64,000 bases of DNA from contig NZ_JANZKU010000020.1 in the NCBI RefSeq assembly GCF_025642785.1, positions 22,959 to 86,958 of the forward strand. The letters are read 5' to 3'. A program made the translations under genes and the position numbers. A model generated the notes under the pieces. It made no database searches, was not told the DNA's origin, and worked only from the letters and a program-made list of their open reading frames with translations. The stretch comes from Pseudomonas sp. RIT-PI-AD (lineage in GTDB: Bacteria; Pseudomonadota; Gammaproteobacteria; Pseudomonadales; Pseudomonadaceae). Below, piece by piece: positions 9,305-22,626 of the stretch (within the stretch, counting starts at the first letter, position 1; every line of letters begins with the position of its first letter).

Positions 9305-10399
9305 TTAGAGCACCGCTTTCGGGTAGGAGCCGAGCACCTTGAGCGCTACGGCCTCGCCGTTGATTTTCTCCAGCACGTCCTTGATCAACGGATCCTTGTG
9401 GTGGCCGACGAAATCGATGAAGAACACGTAGGTCCACTTGCCGCTGCGCGAGGGACGGGTCTCGATCCGGGTCAGGTCGATGCCGTTGGTGTGGAAGGGC
9501 ACCAGCAATTCGTGCAGCGCGCCCGGCTTGTTGCGCATGGAAATGATCACCGAGGTCTTGTCGTCGCCGGTGGGCGGCACTTCCTGGCTGCCGATGATCA
9601 GGAAGCGCGTGGAGTTATCCGGGCGATCCTCGATTTTCTCGGACAGCTTGGTCAGGCCATAGAGCTTGCCAGCCATGTCGCCGGCGATGGCCGCCGAATT
9701 CCACTCGCTCTTCACCCGCTTCGCCGCGTCGGCGTTGCTGGAAACCGCCACCCGCTCGACGTTGGGATAGTGGGCGTCCAGCCACTTGCGGCACTGCGCC
9801 AGGGACTGGGCGTGGGAATAGATACGGGTGATCCGGTCGGTCTTGGTGGTCTCGCCCACCAGCAGGTGATGGTGGATACGCAGCTCGACCTCACCGCAGA
9901 TCACCATGTCGTGCTCGAGGAAGCTGTCGAGGGTGTGGTTGATCGCACCCTCGGTGGAGTTCTCCACCGGCACCACGCCGAAATTCACCGCACCCGAGGC
10001 CACTTCGCGGAAGACTTCGTCGATCGCCGCCATCGGCAGGCTGATCACCGCGTGGCCGAAGTGCTTCATGGTCGCGGCCTGGGAGAAGGTCCCTTCCGGG
10101 CCGAGGTAGGCCACCTTCAGCGGCTGCTCCAGCGCCAGGCAGGAGGACATGATCTCGCGGAACAGCCGCGCCATTTCCTCGTTGTCCAGCGGGCCGCGGT
10201 TGCGCTCCATGATGTGCTTGAGCACCCAGGCCTCGCGCTCGGGGCGGTAGAACACCGGCTGCTCGCCCTCGGGCAGCGAGAGCATCTTCACCCGCGCCAC
10301 TTCCTTCGCGCAGGACGCACGCTCGCTGATCAGGTCGAGGATCTTCTCGTCGAGGCTGTCGATGCGCAGGCGCAGTGCCTTGAGTTCCTGCTCGTTCAT
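9305..10399 (-). CDS. pheA: Bifunctional chorismate mutase / prephenate dehydratase (P-protein)
   Basis: Converts chorismate to prephenate and then to phenylpyruvate for phenylalanine synthesis; 364 residues. The order is an AroQ-type chorismate mutase helix bundle (residues 1 to about 90, LRLRIDSLDEKILDLISERA), prephenate dehydratase (YLGPEGTFSQAA, VVPVENSTEGAI, and the catalytic-site-type DNSTRFLIIG), and a C-terminal ACT domain with the feedback motif NKPGALHELL and ETRPSRSGKWTYVFF. The ATG at 10399 overlaps the serC stop (ATGA). About 80 bases separate it from hisC. Confidence 0.97.
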   Translation of the reverse strand: MNEQELKALRLRIDSLDEKILDLISERASCAKEVARVKMLSLPEGEQPVFYRPEREAWVLKHIMERNRGPLDNEEMARLFREIMSSCLALEQPLKVAYLGPEGTFSQAATMKHFGHAVISLPMAAIDEVFREVASGAVNFGVVPVENSTEGAINHTLDSFLEHDMVICGEVELRIHHHLLVGETTKTDRITRIYSHAQSLAQCRKWLDAHYPNVERVAVSSNADAAKRVKSEWNSAAIAGDMAGKLYGLTKLSEKIEDRPDNSTRFLIIGSQEVPPTGDDKTSVIISMRNKPGALHELLVPFHTNGIDLTRIETRPSRSGKWTYVFFIDFVGHHKDPLIKDVLEKINGEAVALKVLGSYPKAVL

Positions 10400-11484
10400 C
10401 AGCCGCGCTCCTTCTCGAACTCGGCCATATAGGCCACCAGGGCCTCGACGGCATCCAGCCCGGTGGCGTTGTAGATCGAGGCGCGCATACCGCCGACCGA
10501 ACGGTGCCCCTTGAGGTTGAGCAGGCCGCGGGCGTCGGCGCCGGCGAGGAAAGGCGTGTCCAGGCGCTTGTCCGGCAGGCGGAACGGCACGTTCATCCAG
10601 GAACGGTCGGGTACCGCGATCGGGTTGGCGTAGAAGCCACTGCCGTCGATGTACCCGTAGAGCAGGTCTTTCTTCGCGCGGTTGCGACGTTCCATCGCGG
10701 CCACCCCACCCTGCTCCTTGAGCCACTCGAAGACCAGGCCGGCGAGGTACCAGGAGAAGGTCGCCGGGGTGTTGTACATGGAGCCGTTGTCGGCGGCGAT
10801 CTTGTAGTTGAGCATCGTCGGGCAATGGCTGCGGGCGCGGCCCAGCAAGTCCTCGCGGACGATCACCACCACCAGGCCGGAGGGGCCGATGTTCTTCTGG
10901 GCGCCGGCGTAGATCAGGCCGAAGCGCGAGACGTCGAGGGGGCGCGAGAGGATGTCCGAGGACATGTCCACCACCAGCGGCACATCGCCGGTCTGCGGAA
11001 TCCAGTCGAACTGCAACCCGCCGATGGTCTCGTTGGAGGCGTAATGCAGATAGGCGGCATCCCGGGTGGTTCGCCACTCCTGCTGGGCGGGGATCGCCAG
11101 GTAATCGCTGTCCTTGGCGCTGGCAACCACCTGTACGTCGCCGTAGCGGCGCGCTTCTTCGATGCTTTTCTTCGACCAGATGCCCGTATCGACATAGTCG
11201 GCGCTGCCGCCTTCCGGCAGCAGGTTGAGGGGAATCTCGGCGAACTGCTGGCTGGCGCCGCCCTGCAGGAACAGCACCTTGTAGTGGGACGGAATGGCGA
11301 GCAGGTCACGCAGATCCTGTTCGGCCTTTTCGGCGATGGCCACGTAATCGTCGCTGCGATGGCTCATCTCCATCACCGACAAGCCCTTGCCCTGCCAGTC
11401 GAGGAGTTCCGCCTGGGCACGCTGCAGGACGGCATCGGGAAGCGCGGCGGGGCCGGCGCAGAAGTTATGGGCGCGTTTGCTCAC
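10399..11484 (-). CDS. serC: Phosphoserine aminotransferase
   Basis: A PLP enzyme that makes 3-phosphoserine in serine biosynthesis and 4-phosphohydroxythreonine in pyridoxal phosphate biosynthesis. It has 361 residues, starting SKRAHNFCAGPAALPDAVL. The PLP lysine is in YAGAQKNIGPSGLVVV (near residue 197). Other landmarks are MEMSHRSDDY and GGMRASIYNA. The start is GTG at 11484, which matches the family N-terminus exactly. An upstream in-frame ATG at 11523 would add 13 unrelated residues. It is the first gene of the overlapping serC-pheA pair. Confidence 0.97.
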   Translation of the reverse strand: MSKRAHNFCAGPAALPDAVLQRAQAELLDWQGKGLSVMEMSHRSDDYVAIAEKAEQDLRDLLAIPSHYKVLFLQGGASQQFAEIPLNLLPEGGSADYVDTGIWSKKSIEEARRYGDVQVVASAKDSDYLAIPAQQEWRTTRDAAYLHYASNETIGGLQFDWIPQTGDVPLVVDMSSDILSRPLDVSRFGLIYAGAQKNIGPSGLVVVIVREDLLGRARSHCPTMLNYKIAADNGSMYNTPATFSWYLAGLVFEWLKEQGGVAAMERRNRAKKDLLYGYIDGSGFYANPIAVPDRSWMNVPFRLPDKRLDTPFLAGADARGLLNLKGHRSVGGMRASIYNATGLDAVEALVAYMAEFEKERG

Positions 11485-11699
11485 TGCTGTTCTCTCTCGA
11501 TTCGTTGCACAAGCGCTTGTCATGCGAGGAAGACCGGGAGCGAGCGGTCCGCCGGGCGTGAACGAGCAATCTGACCGACGCGCCCCGTCACGCGGGCGCC
11601 TTTACCTCACCTGCCGGCAGTGCATCGCGGGACGAGGCGCCTTGCGTTCGCCTCGACCCACCGGGGCCCGTCGCGTCGCGAGCGGGCCCGCGCCTGCCG

Positions 11700-14537
<2,838 letters not shown>

Positions 14538-14671
14538 GAGAAGCCTGGTTCCTTGTTGTCAGCGAGGTCCTGCATTAAGCGCGGGATGGTAACACATGGA
14601 GCGGCCCGTCTGGAGGCTCGCGGCGGCGGGAAAACCACCGCCAGCCCGGGACCGGGACGCTCCGTCGTCGA

Positions 14672-15748
<1,077 letters not shown>

Positions 15749-15933
15749 CGCACACCACCCTCGAAATCAAAAGGCGCCGATTATACGCACATGCGGCCGG
15801 CCCCGGTCGGCCGCGCGGCATCCCCGCAAGGCCCGCCGCGAGTCTCCGCCAGGGCGCGCCCGAACATTCCCGGCTTCTAGGGCGAAGCGTTCCTCTATAA
15901 ACTCGGCGACTACCCCTTTCGTGGACCCTTTCG

Positions 15934-17253
15934 ATGCCCGACGCGCCGCTCGACCTGTTACTGCTTCCCACCTGGCTGGTCCCGGTCGAGCCGGCGGGCG
16001 TGGTGCTGCGCGCTCATGCGCTGGGCATCCGCGACGGCCGCATCGCCCTGCTCGCGCCACGGGAGATCGCCCTCAAGCGGCCCGCCCTGGAGGTCCGCGA
16101 ACTGCCCGGCATGCTCCTGGCCCCCGGCTTGGTCAACACCCACGGCCACGCGGCGATGACGCTGTTCCGCGGCCTGGCCGACGACCTGCCGCTGGGCGCC
16201 TGGCTGGAGCAGCACATCTGGCCGGCGGAGAAGAAATGGGTCGACGAGGCATTCGTCCGCGACGGTACCGAGCTGGCCATCGCCGAGCAGTTGCTCGGCG
16301 GCATCACCTGCTTCTCCGACATGTACTTCTACCCGGAGGTGGCCAGCGAAAGCGTGCACAAGAGCGGCATCCGCGCGCAGATCACCATCCCCGTGCTGGA
16401 TTTCCCGATCCCCGGCGCCCGTGACGCCGACGAGGCGCTGCGCAAGGGCCTCGCCCTGTTCGACGACCTCAAGCAGCACCCGCGCATCAGCATCGCCTTC
16501 GGCCCCCACGCGCCCTACACGGTGGGCGACGAGCGGCTGGAGAATATCCGGGTGTTCGCCGACCAACTGGACGCGCGCATCCACATGCACGTCCACGAGA
16601 CCGCCTTCGAGGTCCAGCAAGGCCTGGAGCTGCACGGCGAACGCCCGCTGGCCCGCCTGGCCCGTCTCGGCCTGCTCGGCCCACGCTTCCAGGCCGTGCA
16701 CATGACCCAGGTGAACGACGAGGACCTGGAACTGCTGGTGGAAAGCAATACCAGCGTGATCCACTGCCCGGAATCCAACCTCAAGCTGGCCAGCGGCTTC
16801 TGCCCGGTGGAGCGCCTGTGGCAGGCCGGGGTCAACGTCGCCATCGGCACCGACGGGGCGGCCAGCAACAACGACCTCGACCTGCTCGGCGAAACCCGGA
16901 CCGCCGCGCTGCTGGCGAAGGCAGTCGCCGGTTCGGCGACTGCGCTGGACGCCCATCGGGCGCTGCGCATGGCGACTCTCAACGGCGCCCGCGCGCTGGG
17001 CCTGGAGGAAGACATCGGCTCCCTGGAGACCGGCAAGTCCGCCGACCTGGTGGCCTTCGACCTGTCCGGCCTGGCGCAACAGCCGGTCTACGACCCCGTT
17101 TCGCAACTGATCTATGCCAGCGGGCGCGACTGCGTGAAGCATGTCTGGGTCGCCGGCAAACCGCTGCTGGAAGACCGCCGCCTGACCCGCCTCGACGAAG
17201 CGAGCATCGTCGCGCGCGCCCGCGAGTGGGGCGAGCGGATCGGCCGCGACTGA
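15934..17253 (+). CDS. mtaD: 5-methylthioadenosine / S-adenosylhomocysteine deaminase
   Basis: A zinc amidohydrolase of 439 residues that deaminates methylthioadenosine to methylthioinosine, the first step of the salvage route found in Pseudomonas. Metal ligands are visible as [10 protein letters not shown] (HxH), the histidine in [22 protein letters not shown] and the aspartate in [14 protein letters not shown]. The length is typical of the MtaD group. It is oriented divergently from mtnA and is followed 121 bases later by ubiG. Confidence 0.92.
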   Translation: MPDAPLDLLLLPTWLVPVEPAGVVLRAHALGIRDGRIALLAPREIALKRPALEVRELPGMLLAPGLVNTHGHAAMTLFRGLADDLPLGAWLEQHIWPAEKKWVDEAFVRDGTELAIAEQLLGGITCFSDMYFYPEVASESVHKSGIRAQITIPVLDFPIPGARDADEALRKGLALFDDLKQHPRISIAFGPHAPYTVGDERLENIRVFADQLDARIHMHVHETAFEVQQGLELHGERPLARLARLGLLGPRFQAVHMTQVNDEDLELLVESNTSVIHCPESNLKLASGFCPVERLWQAGVNVAIGTDGAASNNDLDLLGETRTAALLAKAVAGSATALDAHRALRMATLNGARALGLEEDIGSLETGKSADLVAFDLSGLAQQPVYDPVSQLIYASGRDCVKHVWVAGKPLLEDRRLTRLDEASIVARAREWGERIGRD

Positions 17254-17374
17254 TGGCGCCGGCCCCGCTGCGACAAACTGACCCGCGGCGGACGCCCCCG
17301 CGTCCGCCCGAAGCTGGCACCATGGGCGCTCCGTGCCTCCGGCACGCCCCTGGCGCCCCTTGCAAAGGAATCCC

Positions 17375-18073
17375 ATGAGCAACGTCGACCACGCCGAAAT
17401 CGCCAAATTCGAAGCCCTGGCCCATCGCTGGTGGGACCGCGAAAGCGAGTTCAAGCCGCTGCACGACATCAACCCGCTGCGGGTCAACTGGATCGACGAA
17501 CGCGTCGGCCTGGCCGGCAAGCGCGTGCTCGACGTCGGTTGCGGCGGCGGCATCCTCAGCGAGGCGATGGCCCAGCGCGGCGCTCGGGTGACCGGCATCG
17601 ACATGGGCGAGGCGCCGCTGGCGGTGGCCCGCCTGCATCAGCTGGAATCGGCGGTGCCGGTGGACTATCGCAAGATCACCGCGGAGGCCATGGCCGCTGA
17701 GAAACCCGGCGAGTACGACGTGGTGACTTGCCTGGAGATGCTCGAGCACGTGCCCGACCCGGCCTCGGTGATCCGCGCCTGCCGCGAACTGGTCAAGCCC
17801 GGCGGCCAGGTGTTCTTCTCCACCATCAACCGCAATCCCAAGGCCTATCTGTTCGCCATCCTCGGCGCCGAATACCTGCTGCGCCTGCTGCCGCGCGGCA
17901 CCCATGACTTCAAGAAATTCATCCGCCCGTCCGAGCTGGGCGCCTGGAGCCGCGAAGCCGGGTTGCAGGTGCGCGACATCGTCGGGCTGACCTACAACCC
18001 GCTGACCCATGCCTACAAGCTGGAAGCGGACGTCGACGTCAACTACATGATCCAGACCCTGCGCGAGGAGTGA
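17375..18073 (+). CDS. ubiG: Ubiquinone biosynthesis O-methyltransferase
   Basis: SAM-dependent methyltransferase that carries out both O-methylations of ubiquinone synthesis; 232 residues. It starts [21 protein letters not shown], followed by the SAM-binding motif [16 protein letters not shown] and the family segment [11 protein letters not shown]. The ATG at 17375 is preceded by AAAGGA. An open extension to 17333 is not conserved. It is followed after 3 bases by mupP, an arrangement kept in P. aeruginosa. Confidence 0.97.
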   Translation: MSNVDHAEIAKFEALAHRWWDRESEFKPLHDINPLRVNWIDERVGLAGKRVLDVGCGGGILSEAMAQRGARVTGIDMGEAPLAVARLHQLESAVPVDYRKITAEAMAAEKPGEYDVVTCLEMLEHVPDPASVIRACRELVKPGGQVFFSTINRNPKAYLFAILGAEYLLRLLPRGTHDFKKFIRPSELGAWSREAGLQVRDIVGLTYNPLTHAYKLEADVDVNYMIQTLREE

Positions 18074-18076
18074 GCC

Positions 18077-18748
18077 ATGCGCCTCAGAGCGGTTCTTTTC
18101 GACATGGACGGTACCTTGCTGGACAGTGCGCCGGACTTCGTCGCGGTGATCCAGGCGATGCGCGCCGCGCGCCGCCTGGCGCCGGTGGAGGAAGCCCGGG
18201 TGCGCGACGTGGTCTCCGGCGGTGCGCGGGCGATGGTGGTCAACGCCTTCGACGTCGACCCCCTGAGCACCGAGTTCGAGGCGCTGCGCCTGGAATTCCT
18301 CGAACGCTACCAGCAGCACTGCGCGGTCCTGACCCGACCGTTCGACGGCATCGAGGCCCTGCTCGAGGACATCGAGCGGGCCAAGCTGCTATGGGGCGTG
18401 GTGACCAACAAGCCGGTGCGCTATGCCGAGCCGATCATGCGTCAGCTTGGCCTCGCCGAACGCTCGGCGCTGCTGATCTGCCCGGACCATGTGACGCGCA
18501 GCAAACCGGACCCGGAACCCTTGCTGCTGGCCTGCGAGCGGCTAGGCCTGGAGCCGGCCAGCGTGCTGTTCGTCGGCGACGACTTGCGCGACATCGAGTC
18601 CGGCCGCGCGGCCGGTACCCGCACCGCCGCGGTGACCTACGGCTACATCCACCCCGAGGACAATCCCCGCAGTTGGGGGGCGGACATCGTGGTGGACCAC
18701 CCGCTGGAATTGCGCGCCGCGCTCGACCAGGCGCTGTGTTCCTGCTGA
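18077..18748 (+). CDS. mupP: N-acetylmuramic acid 6-phosphate phosphatase (HAD family)
   Basis: A HAD-superfamily phosphatase of 223 residues. Motif [10 protein letters not shown] holds the nucleophile and acid (Asp9, Asp11). Motif II is TNKPVRYAE, motif [11 protein letters not shown] and motif [13 protein letters not shown]. The gene directly after ubiG in Pseudomonas is MupP, which dephosphorylates MurNAc-6-phosphate in the AmgK-MurU cell-wall recycling pathway; older annotations call it a phosphoglycolate phosphatase. The assignment rests on the conserved ubiG-mupP order and the sequence type. Confidence 0.9.
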   Translation: MRLRAVLFDMDGTLLDSAPDFVAVIQAMRAARRLAPVEEARVRDVVSGGARAMVVNAFDVDPLSTEFEALRLEFLERYQQHCAVLTRPFDGIEALLEDIERAKLLWGVVTNKPVRYAEPIMRQLGLAERSALLICPDHVTRSKPDPEPLLLACERLGLEPASVLFVGDDLRDIESGRAAGTRTAAVTYGYIHPEDNPRSWGADIVVDHPLELRAALDQALCSC

Positions 18749-18930
18749 CGCCAACCGCGCCGCGCTAGCCGCCGGTCGCATCGCCAGGCGCCCTCGCCCG
18801 GGCGTCCAGGCTTCCTGGCGGTCGCCGAACGTTCGGCCGCCGCTCCCGTGCCGGCCGAGGCACCGTCCCGCGCGACATCTCCTAGGCTCTACCGAAACGA
18901 TTTCAAGTATCTGGTTCGAGGAAACACCCC

Positions 18931-19671
18931 ATGTTCGATTATTCCGCCCGCCCCGACCTGCTCAAAGGCCGGGTGATCCTGATCACCGGCGCCGGACGCG
19001 GCATCGGCGCCGCCACTGCCCAGAGCTACGCCGCCCATGGCGCCACCGTACTGCTGCTGGGCAAGACCGAGGCCAACCTGAACGCCGTCTACGATGCCAT
19101 CGAGGCGGCCGGCCATCCGCAGCCGGCGGTGATTCCCTTCAACCTGGAGACCGCCCAGCCGCACCAGTACGACGAACTGGCGGCGAAGCTGGAGAGCGAG
19201 TTCGGGCATATCGACGGCCTGCTGCACAACGCCTCCATCGTCGGGCCACGTACGCCCCTGGAGCAGCTTTCCGGGGAAAACTTCATGCGGGTCATGCAGA
19301 TCAACGTGAATGCCACCTTCATGCTCACCAGCACGCTGTTGCCGCTGCTGAAGCTGTCCAGCGATGCCTCGGTGGTGTTCACCTCCAGCAGCGTCGGGCG
19401 CAAGGGGCGGGCCTACTGGGGCGCCTATGCGGTATCCAAGTTCGCCACCGAGGGCCTGATGCAGGTGCTGGCCGACGAGGTGGACGGGGTCGCGCCGGTG
19501 CGCGCCAACAGCGTCAACCCGGGTGCCACCCGCACCAGCATGCGGGCCCAGGCCTACCCGGCGGAAAACCCCCTGGATAATCCGCCGCCGGAAGCGATCC
19601 TGCCGGTCTACCTGTACCTGATGGGCCCGGACAGTGCCGGGGTCAACGGCCAGGCCTTCGACGCCCAATAG
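18931..19671 (+). CDS. Short-chain dehydrogenase/reductase, YciK type
   Basis: An NAD(P)-dependent oxidoreductase of 246 residues with the SDR cofactor motif TGAGRGIGAA (about residues 19-28). The catalytic Ser is in TSSSVGRKGRAYWG, and YAVSK provides the Tyr-x3-Lys pair. It resembles E. coli YciK and the gene that follows mupP in P. aeruginosa. The substrate is unknown. There are 182 bases of G+C-rich sequence between mupP and this gene, so it may have its own promoter. The C-terminus GVNGQAFDAQ is typical for the group. Confidence 0.88.
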   Translation: MFDYSARPDLLKGRVILITGAGRGIGAATAQSYAAHGATVLLLGKTEANLNAVYDAIEAAGHPQPAVIPFNLETAQPHQYDELAAKLESEFGHIDGLLHNASIVGPRTPLEQLSGENFMRVMQINVNATFMLTSTLLPLLKLSSDASVVFTSSSVGRKGRAYWGAYAVSKFATEGLMQVLADEVDGVAPVRANSVNPGATRTSMRAQAYPAENPLDNPPPEAILPVYLYLMGPDSAGVNGQAFDAQ

Positions 19672-19838
19672 CCGGCAATGGACTTGGCACCTGGCCGCCA
19701 GCTTTCCGGCGGCCACCCGGGCCGGCTCGGCAAGGCGCTGCCGGTTTTCGCCGGGTTCTCGGCGGCGGTCCTCGGAAACGCTCGCTGCAAAAACAGCAAG
19801 TACTTGACTTAAAAGGCTTTTGAAAAAAGTTAAAACGT

Positions 19839-19855
19839 CTGGCACGGAATTCGCT
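19839..19855 (+). promoter_or_regulatory. Sigma-54-type promoter before the diguanylate cyclase gene
   Basis: CTGGCACGGAATTCGCT matches the -24/-12 consensus YTGGCACGrNNNTTGCW at every fixed position except one in the -12 element (TCGCT for TTGCW). It keeps GG and GC at the required spacing. It ends 43 bases before the ATG of the GGDEF gene, in a locally AT-rich stretch. Expression from it is inferred. Confidence 0.5.
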
Positions 19856-19898
19856 CTAGACCTTATGTCGTCGAGTTAAGCGTCAGAGGTCTGGCTCC

Positions 19899-20828
19899 AT
19901 GGTCCCGCCCAGTCACAGCAACACCATCGATTTCGATGCCGCCAAGCTGCAGCGCCTCGGCTATGCCTCGACGCAGCGGGCAAATCCGTTGCATCCGATC
20001 AGCCTCGCCGACCTGCGCCGTCAACTCGGCATGCAGTTGCAGACCAGCCTGGAGGCCGAGCGCATCCTCGCCCTGTTTTTCCAAGAGGTCCAACGCCTGG
20101 TGCCGCTGGACGCCCTGGTCTATCAACACCCGAACAGCGACCTGCGGCTGGAGTTCGGCAAGCGCGCCAGCCACTCGGCCAGTTACCGGCTGAGCCACGA
20201 GGGCGAATACCTGGGCGAGTTGATCTTCCGCCGCCAACGCCGCTTCGACGACGCCGAGCTGGGCCAGCTCGAATCCCTGCTCGCCAGCCTGCTGTTCCCG
20301 CTGCGCAACGCCCTGCTCTACCGCGCGGCCCTGCGCAGCGCATTGCGCGATCCGCTGACCGACACCGGCAACCGCATCGCCATGGACCAGGCGCTGCAAC
20401 GCGAAGTGGACATCGCCCGGCGCAACCTGCTGCCCCTGTCGGTGCTGATGCTCGACATCGATCATTTCAAGTCGATCAACGATCGCTTCGGCCATGGCGC
20501 CGGCGACGAGGTGCTCAAGACCATCGCCTCCGCCCTGAAGGCCAGCCTGCGCAACGTCGACATGGTGTTCCGCTATGGCGGCGAAGAATTCCTCGTGCTG
20601 CTCTCCAACACCACGCCCGAGGCGGCGGCCCTGGTCGGCGAACGGCTGCGCCTGGCGGTGGAGGAGCTGCAACATCTGGTGCAGGGCCATGCCATCGAGC
20701 TGTCCATCAGCCTGGGCTGCGCCACCCTGCTGCCGGCGGAAACCCTGGAAAGCCTGCTGCGCCGCGCCGACAACGCGCTCTACACCGCCAAGCGCGGCGG
20801 ACGCAACCGCCTGGCCATGGCCGGCTGA
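19899..20828 (+). CDS. Diguanylate cyclase (GGDEF domain)
   Basis: Predicted to make cyclic di-GMP from two GTP. In its 309 residues, the N-terminal part (about residues 35-135) looks like a degenerate GAF-type sensory domain, and the GGDEF domain spans about 145-305. The active-site motif is GGEEF (RYGGEEFLVLL), a catalytically competent variant. The upstream metal-binding aspartate is in LMLDIDHFKSINDRFGHGAGD. No RxxD inhibitory site is seen five residues before GGEEF (the sequence is NVDMVFRYGGEEF). It is soluble, with no membrane helix. It is the counterpart of the P. aeruginosa gene near rluB. A sigma-54-like promoter and AGAGG ribosome site lie upstream. Confidence 0.9.
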   Translation: MVPPSHSNTIDFDAAKLQRLGYASTQRANPLHPISLADLRRQLGMQLQTSLEAERILALFFQEVQRLVPLDALVYQHPNSDLRLEFGKRASHSASYRLSHEGEYLGELIFRRQRRFDDAELGQLESLLASLLFPLRNALLYRAALRSALRDPLTDTGNRIAMDQALQREVDIARRNLLPLSVLMLDIDHFKSINDRFGHGAGDEVLKTIASALKASLRNVDMVFRYGGEEFLVLLSNTTPEAAALVGERLRLAVEELQHLVQGHAIELSISLGCATLLPAETLESLLRRADNALYTAKRGGRNRLAMAG

Positions 20829-20830
20829 TG

Positions 20831-20857
20831 AAAAAGGGGCTCATCGAGCCCCTTTTT
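20831..20857. terminator. Bidirectional terminator between the GGDEF gene and rluB
   Basis: A 12-bp perfect inverted repeat, AAAAAGGGGCTC / GAGCCCCTTTTT, with a 3-base loop. The flanking A and T runs allow it to end both the rightward GGDEF transcript and the leftward rluB transcript, which converge here. Confidence 0.9.
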
Positions 20858-20872
20858 CTATCCAGCCAAGCC

Positions 20873-22189
20873 TCAGCGCTTGCGACCGAACCCCGGACGC
20901 TGGCCGTCGGCCGCCGGGGGACGCTTGCTCGGCACGGCGCGCGGCTTGCCCGGCGCAGGCGTGCGGGGCTTGCGCGCCGGCCGCTCGGCCAACTCCACCG
21001 GCGGGCGCTCCTGCGGCTTGCTCGGGCGCTTCTTGTTCACGTCGCGGGGCCGCTCGGCGAGGGGCGTGCCTTTTTGCTCGCCACGGGCCGCCGGTGCGCG
21101 CGCGGGCCGCTGGGCCTTGTCGTCGCGCGGAGCGCGGGACGCCGGACGCCCCGCCTCTTCGCGGCGCGGCGCCCGGGTCGGACGAGCACCTTCCTCGGCC
21201 TTGGGCGCGCGAGCCGGACGCGTATCGCCTTCCGTCCAGGAGGAACGCGCCGGACGGGCGCCTTCTTCGGCCCTGGGCGCGCGTGCCGGCCGTGGGTTGC
21301 CCTCGCCCGCCGGGCTACGGGTGCTGCGGGCCGGCCGCTCGCCACGGCCCACCGGCTTGGCGGACTTGCGCTGCAAGCGGTCCAGTTTTTCCCGCAGCTT
21401 GCCTTTCATGTCAGGCAACGCGACCGGCTTGAGACCGACCTCGGCGCTGAGGATATCCACTTCGCCCTGGCTCATTTCGCGCCAACGGCCCATGGTCAGA
21501 TCGGAGGTGAGGAACACCGGGCCGAAGCGCACGCGCTTCAGGCGGCTCACCACCAGCCCTTGGGATTCCCACAGGCGGCGCACCTCGCGGTTGCGCCCTT
21601 CCATCACCACGCAGTGGTACCAGTGGTTGAAACCTTCGCCGCCCGGGGCCTCCTGAATATCGGTGAACTTGGCCGGGCCGTCCTCGAGCATCACCCCGTT
21701 CTTCAGGTTTTCGAGGATCTCTTCGGTGACTTCGCCGCGCACCCGCACGGCGTATTCGCGGTCCATTTCGTAGGAGGGGTGCATCAACCGGTTGGCCAAT
21801 TCGCCGTCGGTGGTGAACAGCAGCAGCCCGGTGGTGTTGATGTCCAGGCGACCGATGTTGATCCAGCGGCCTTCCTTCGGCCGGGGCAGGCGATCGAACA
21901 CCGTGGGGCGGCCTTCGGGGTCGTCGCGGGTGCAGATCTCGCCGTCCGGCTTGTTGTAGATGAGTACGCGGCGCACGGCCTCGGCGCTCTCTTCGCGCTT
22001 GAGCAAACGGCCGTCGACGCTGATGGCGTCATGGCTGTCGACGCGCTGGCCGAGGGCGGCGGCGGCGCCGTTGACCTTGACCCGCCCTTCGCCGATCCAG
22101 GCTTCGATGTCCCGGCGCGAAGCCAGGCCCATGCGCGCCAGGACCTTTTGCAGTTTTTCCCCAGCGGGGCTGTATTCGGTATCACTCAT
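20873..22189 (-). CDS. rluB: 23S rRNA pseudouridine(2605) synthase
   Basis: Pseudouridine synthase of the RsuA/RluB group, 438 residues. An S4 RNA-binding domain (KLQKVLARMGLASRRDIEAWI) is followed by the catalytic domain with the nucleophile aspartate in NIGRLDINTTGLLLFT and the segment EGRNREVRRLWE. E. coli RluB has 291 residues. The extra length here is a basic, Pro/Arg/Ala-rich, low-complexity tail of about 150 residues with repeated ARPARAP/EEGARPTRAP-like units, probably disordered. The ATG at 22189 has GGGAGG upstream. It is the last gene of the yciO-scpA-scpB-rluB string. Confidence 0.95.
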   Translation of the reverse strand: MSDTEYSPAGEKLQKVLARMGLASRRDIEAWIGEGRVKVNGAAAALGQRVDSHDAISVDGRLLKREESAEAVRRVLIYNKPDGEICTRDDPEGRPTVFDRLPRPKEGRWINIGRLDINTTGLLLFTTDGELANRLMHPSYEMDREYAVRVRGEVTEEILENLKNGVMLEDGPAKFTDIQEAPGGEGFNHWYHCVVMEGRNREVRRLWESQGLVVSRLKRVRFGPVFLTSDLTMGRWREMSQGEVDILSAEVGLKPVALPDMKGKLREKLDRLQRKSAKPVGRGERPARSTRSPAGEGNPRPARAPRAEEGARPARSSWTEGDTRPARAPKAEEGARPTRAPRREEAGRPASRAPRDDKAQRPARAPAARGEQKGTPLAERPRDVNKKRPSKPQERPPVELAERPARKPRTPAPGKPRAVPSKRPPAADGQRPGFGRKR

Positions 22190-22376
22190 CAGGGCACCTC
22201 CCGGTGTGTCATCAAGGTGATGGGGGCGAGACGTTCGCCAGAGTCGATCGCATCGAGCGCCGCGCACGTGTTGCCCGGATAACAGGACAGGCACGGCGAA
22301 CCTCGAGGAGGGCGCGCATCATACGCGCAACGCGCCCGCGAAGCACGGTTGAGGCTAGCCGAGCCGGCGCAGCCCG

Positions 22377-22556
22377 TCAGTATTTGCGGCGCCCGGTAGC
22401 CTCCAGGCTCAACAGGCGCAGTTCCGCCTCGGCGAGAAGAGCGCGCCTTTCGGCCTTGTCCAGGGACTTCCATGCCTTGATCTCGCGCTTGCTGCGGCCA
22501 CACCCGACGCAGATGTCCTGGTCGAATTCGCAGACTTTGATGCAGGGGCTTTTCAT
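22377..22556 (-). CDS. DUF1289 small cysteine-rich protein
   Basis: A 59-residue protein of the DUF1289 family, starting MKSPCIKVCEFDQDICVGCGRS. The CxxxC...CxxC cysteines (positions 5, 9, 16 and 19) are likely to bind a metal or an Fe-S cluster. The rest is a basic helix with WKSLDKAERRALL. Small DUF1289 genes are common in Pseudomonas near translation genes. The function is not known. It lies between scpB and rluB on the same strand, with gaps of 70 and about 190 bases. Confidence 0.85.
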   Translation of the reverse strand: MKSPCIKVCEFDQDICVGCGRSKREIKAWKSLDKAERRALLAEAELRLLSLEATGRRKY

Positions 22557-22626
22557 GGGCGCCTCCGGGCCGTTCGCTGGAGCCCTGGTCTTTCTCTGAG
22601 CACGGCGCGAAGAATTGATTCGCGCC

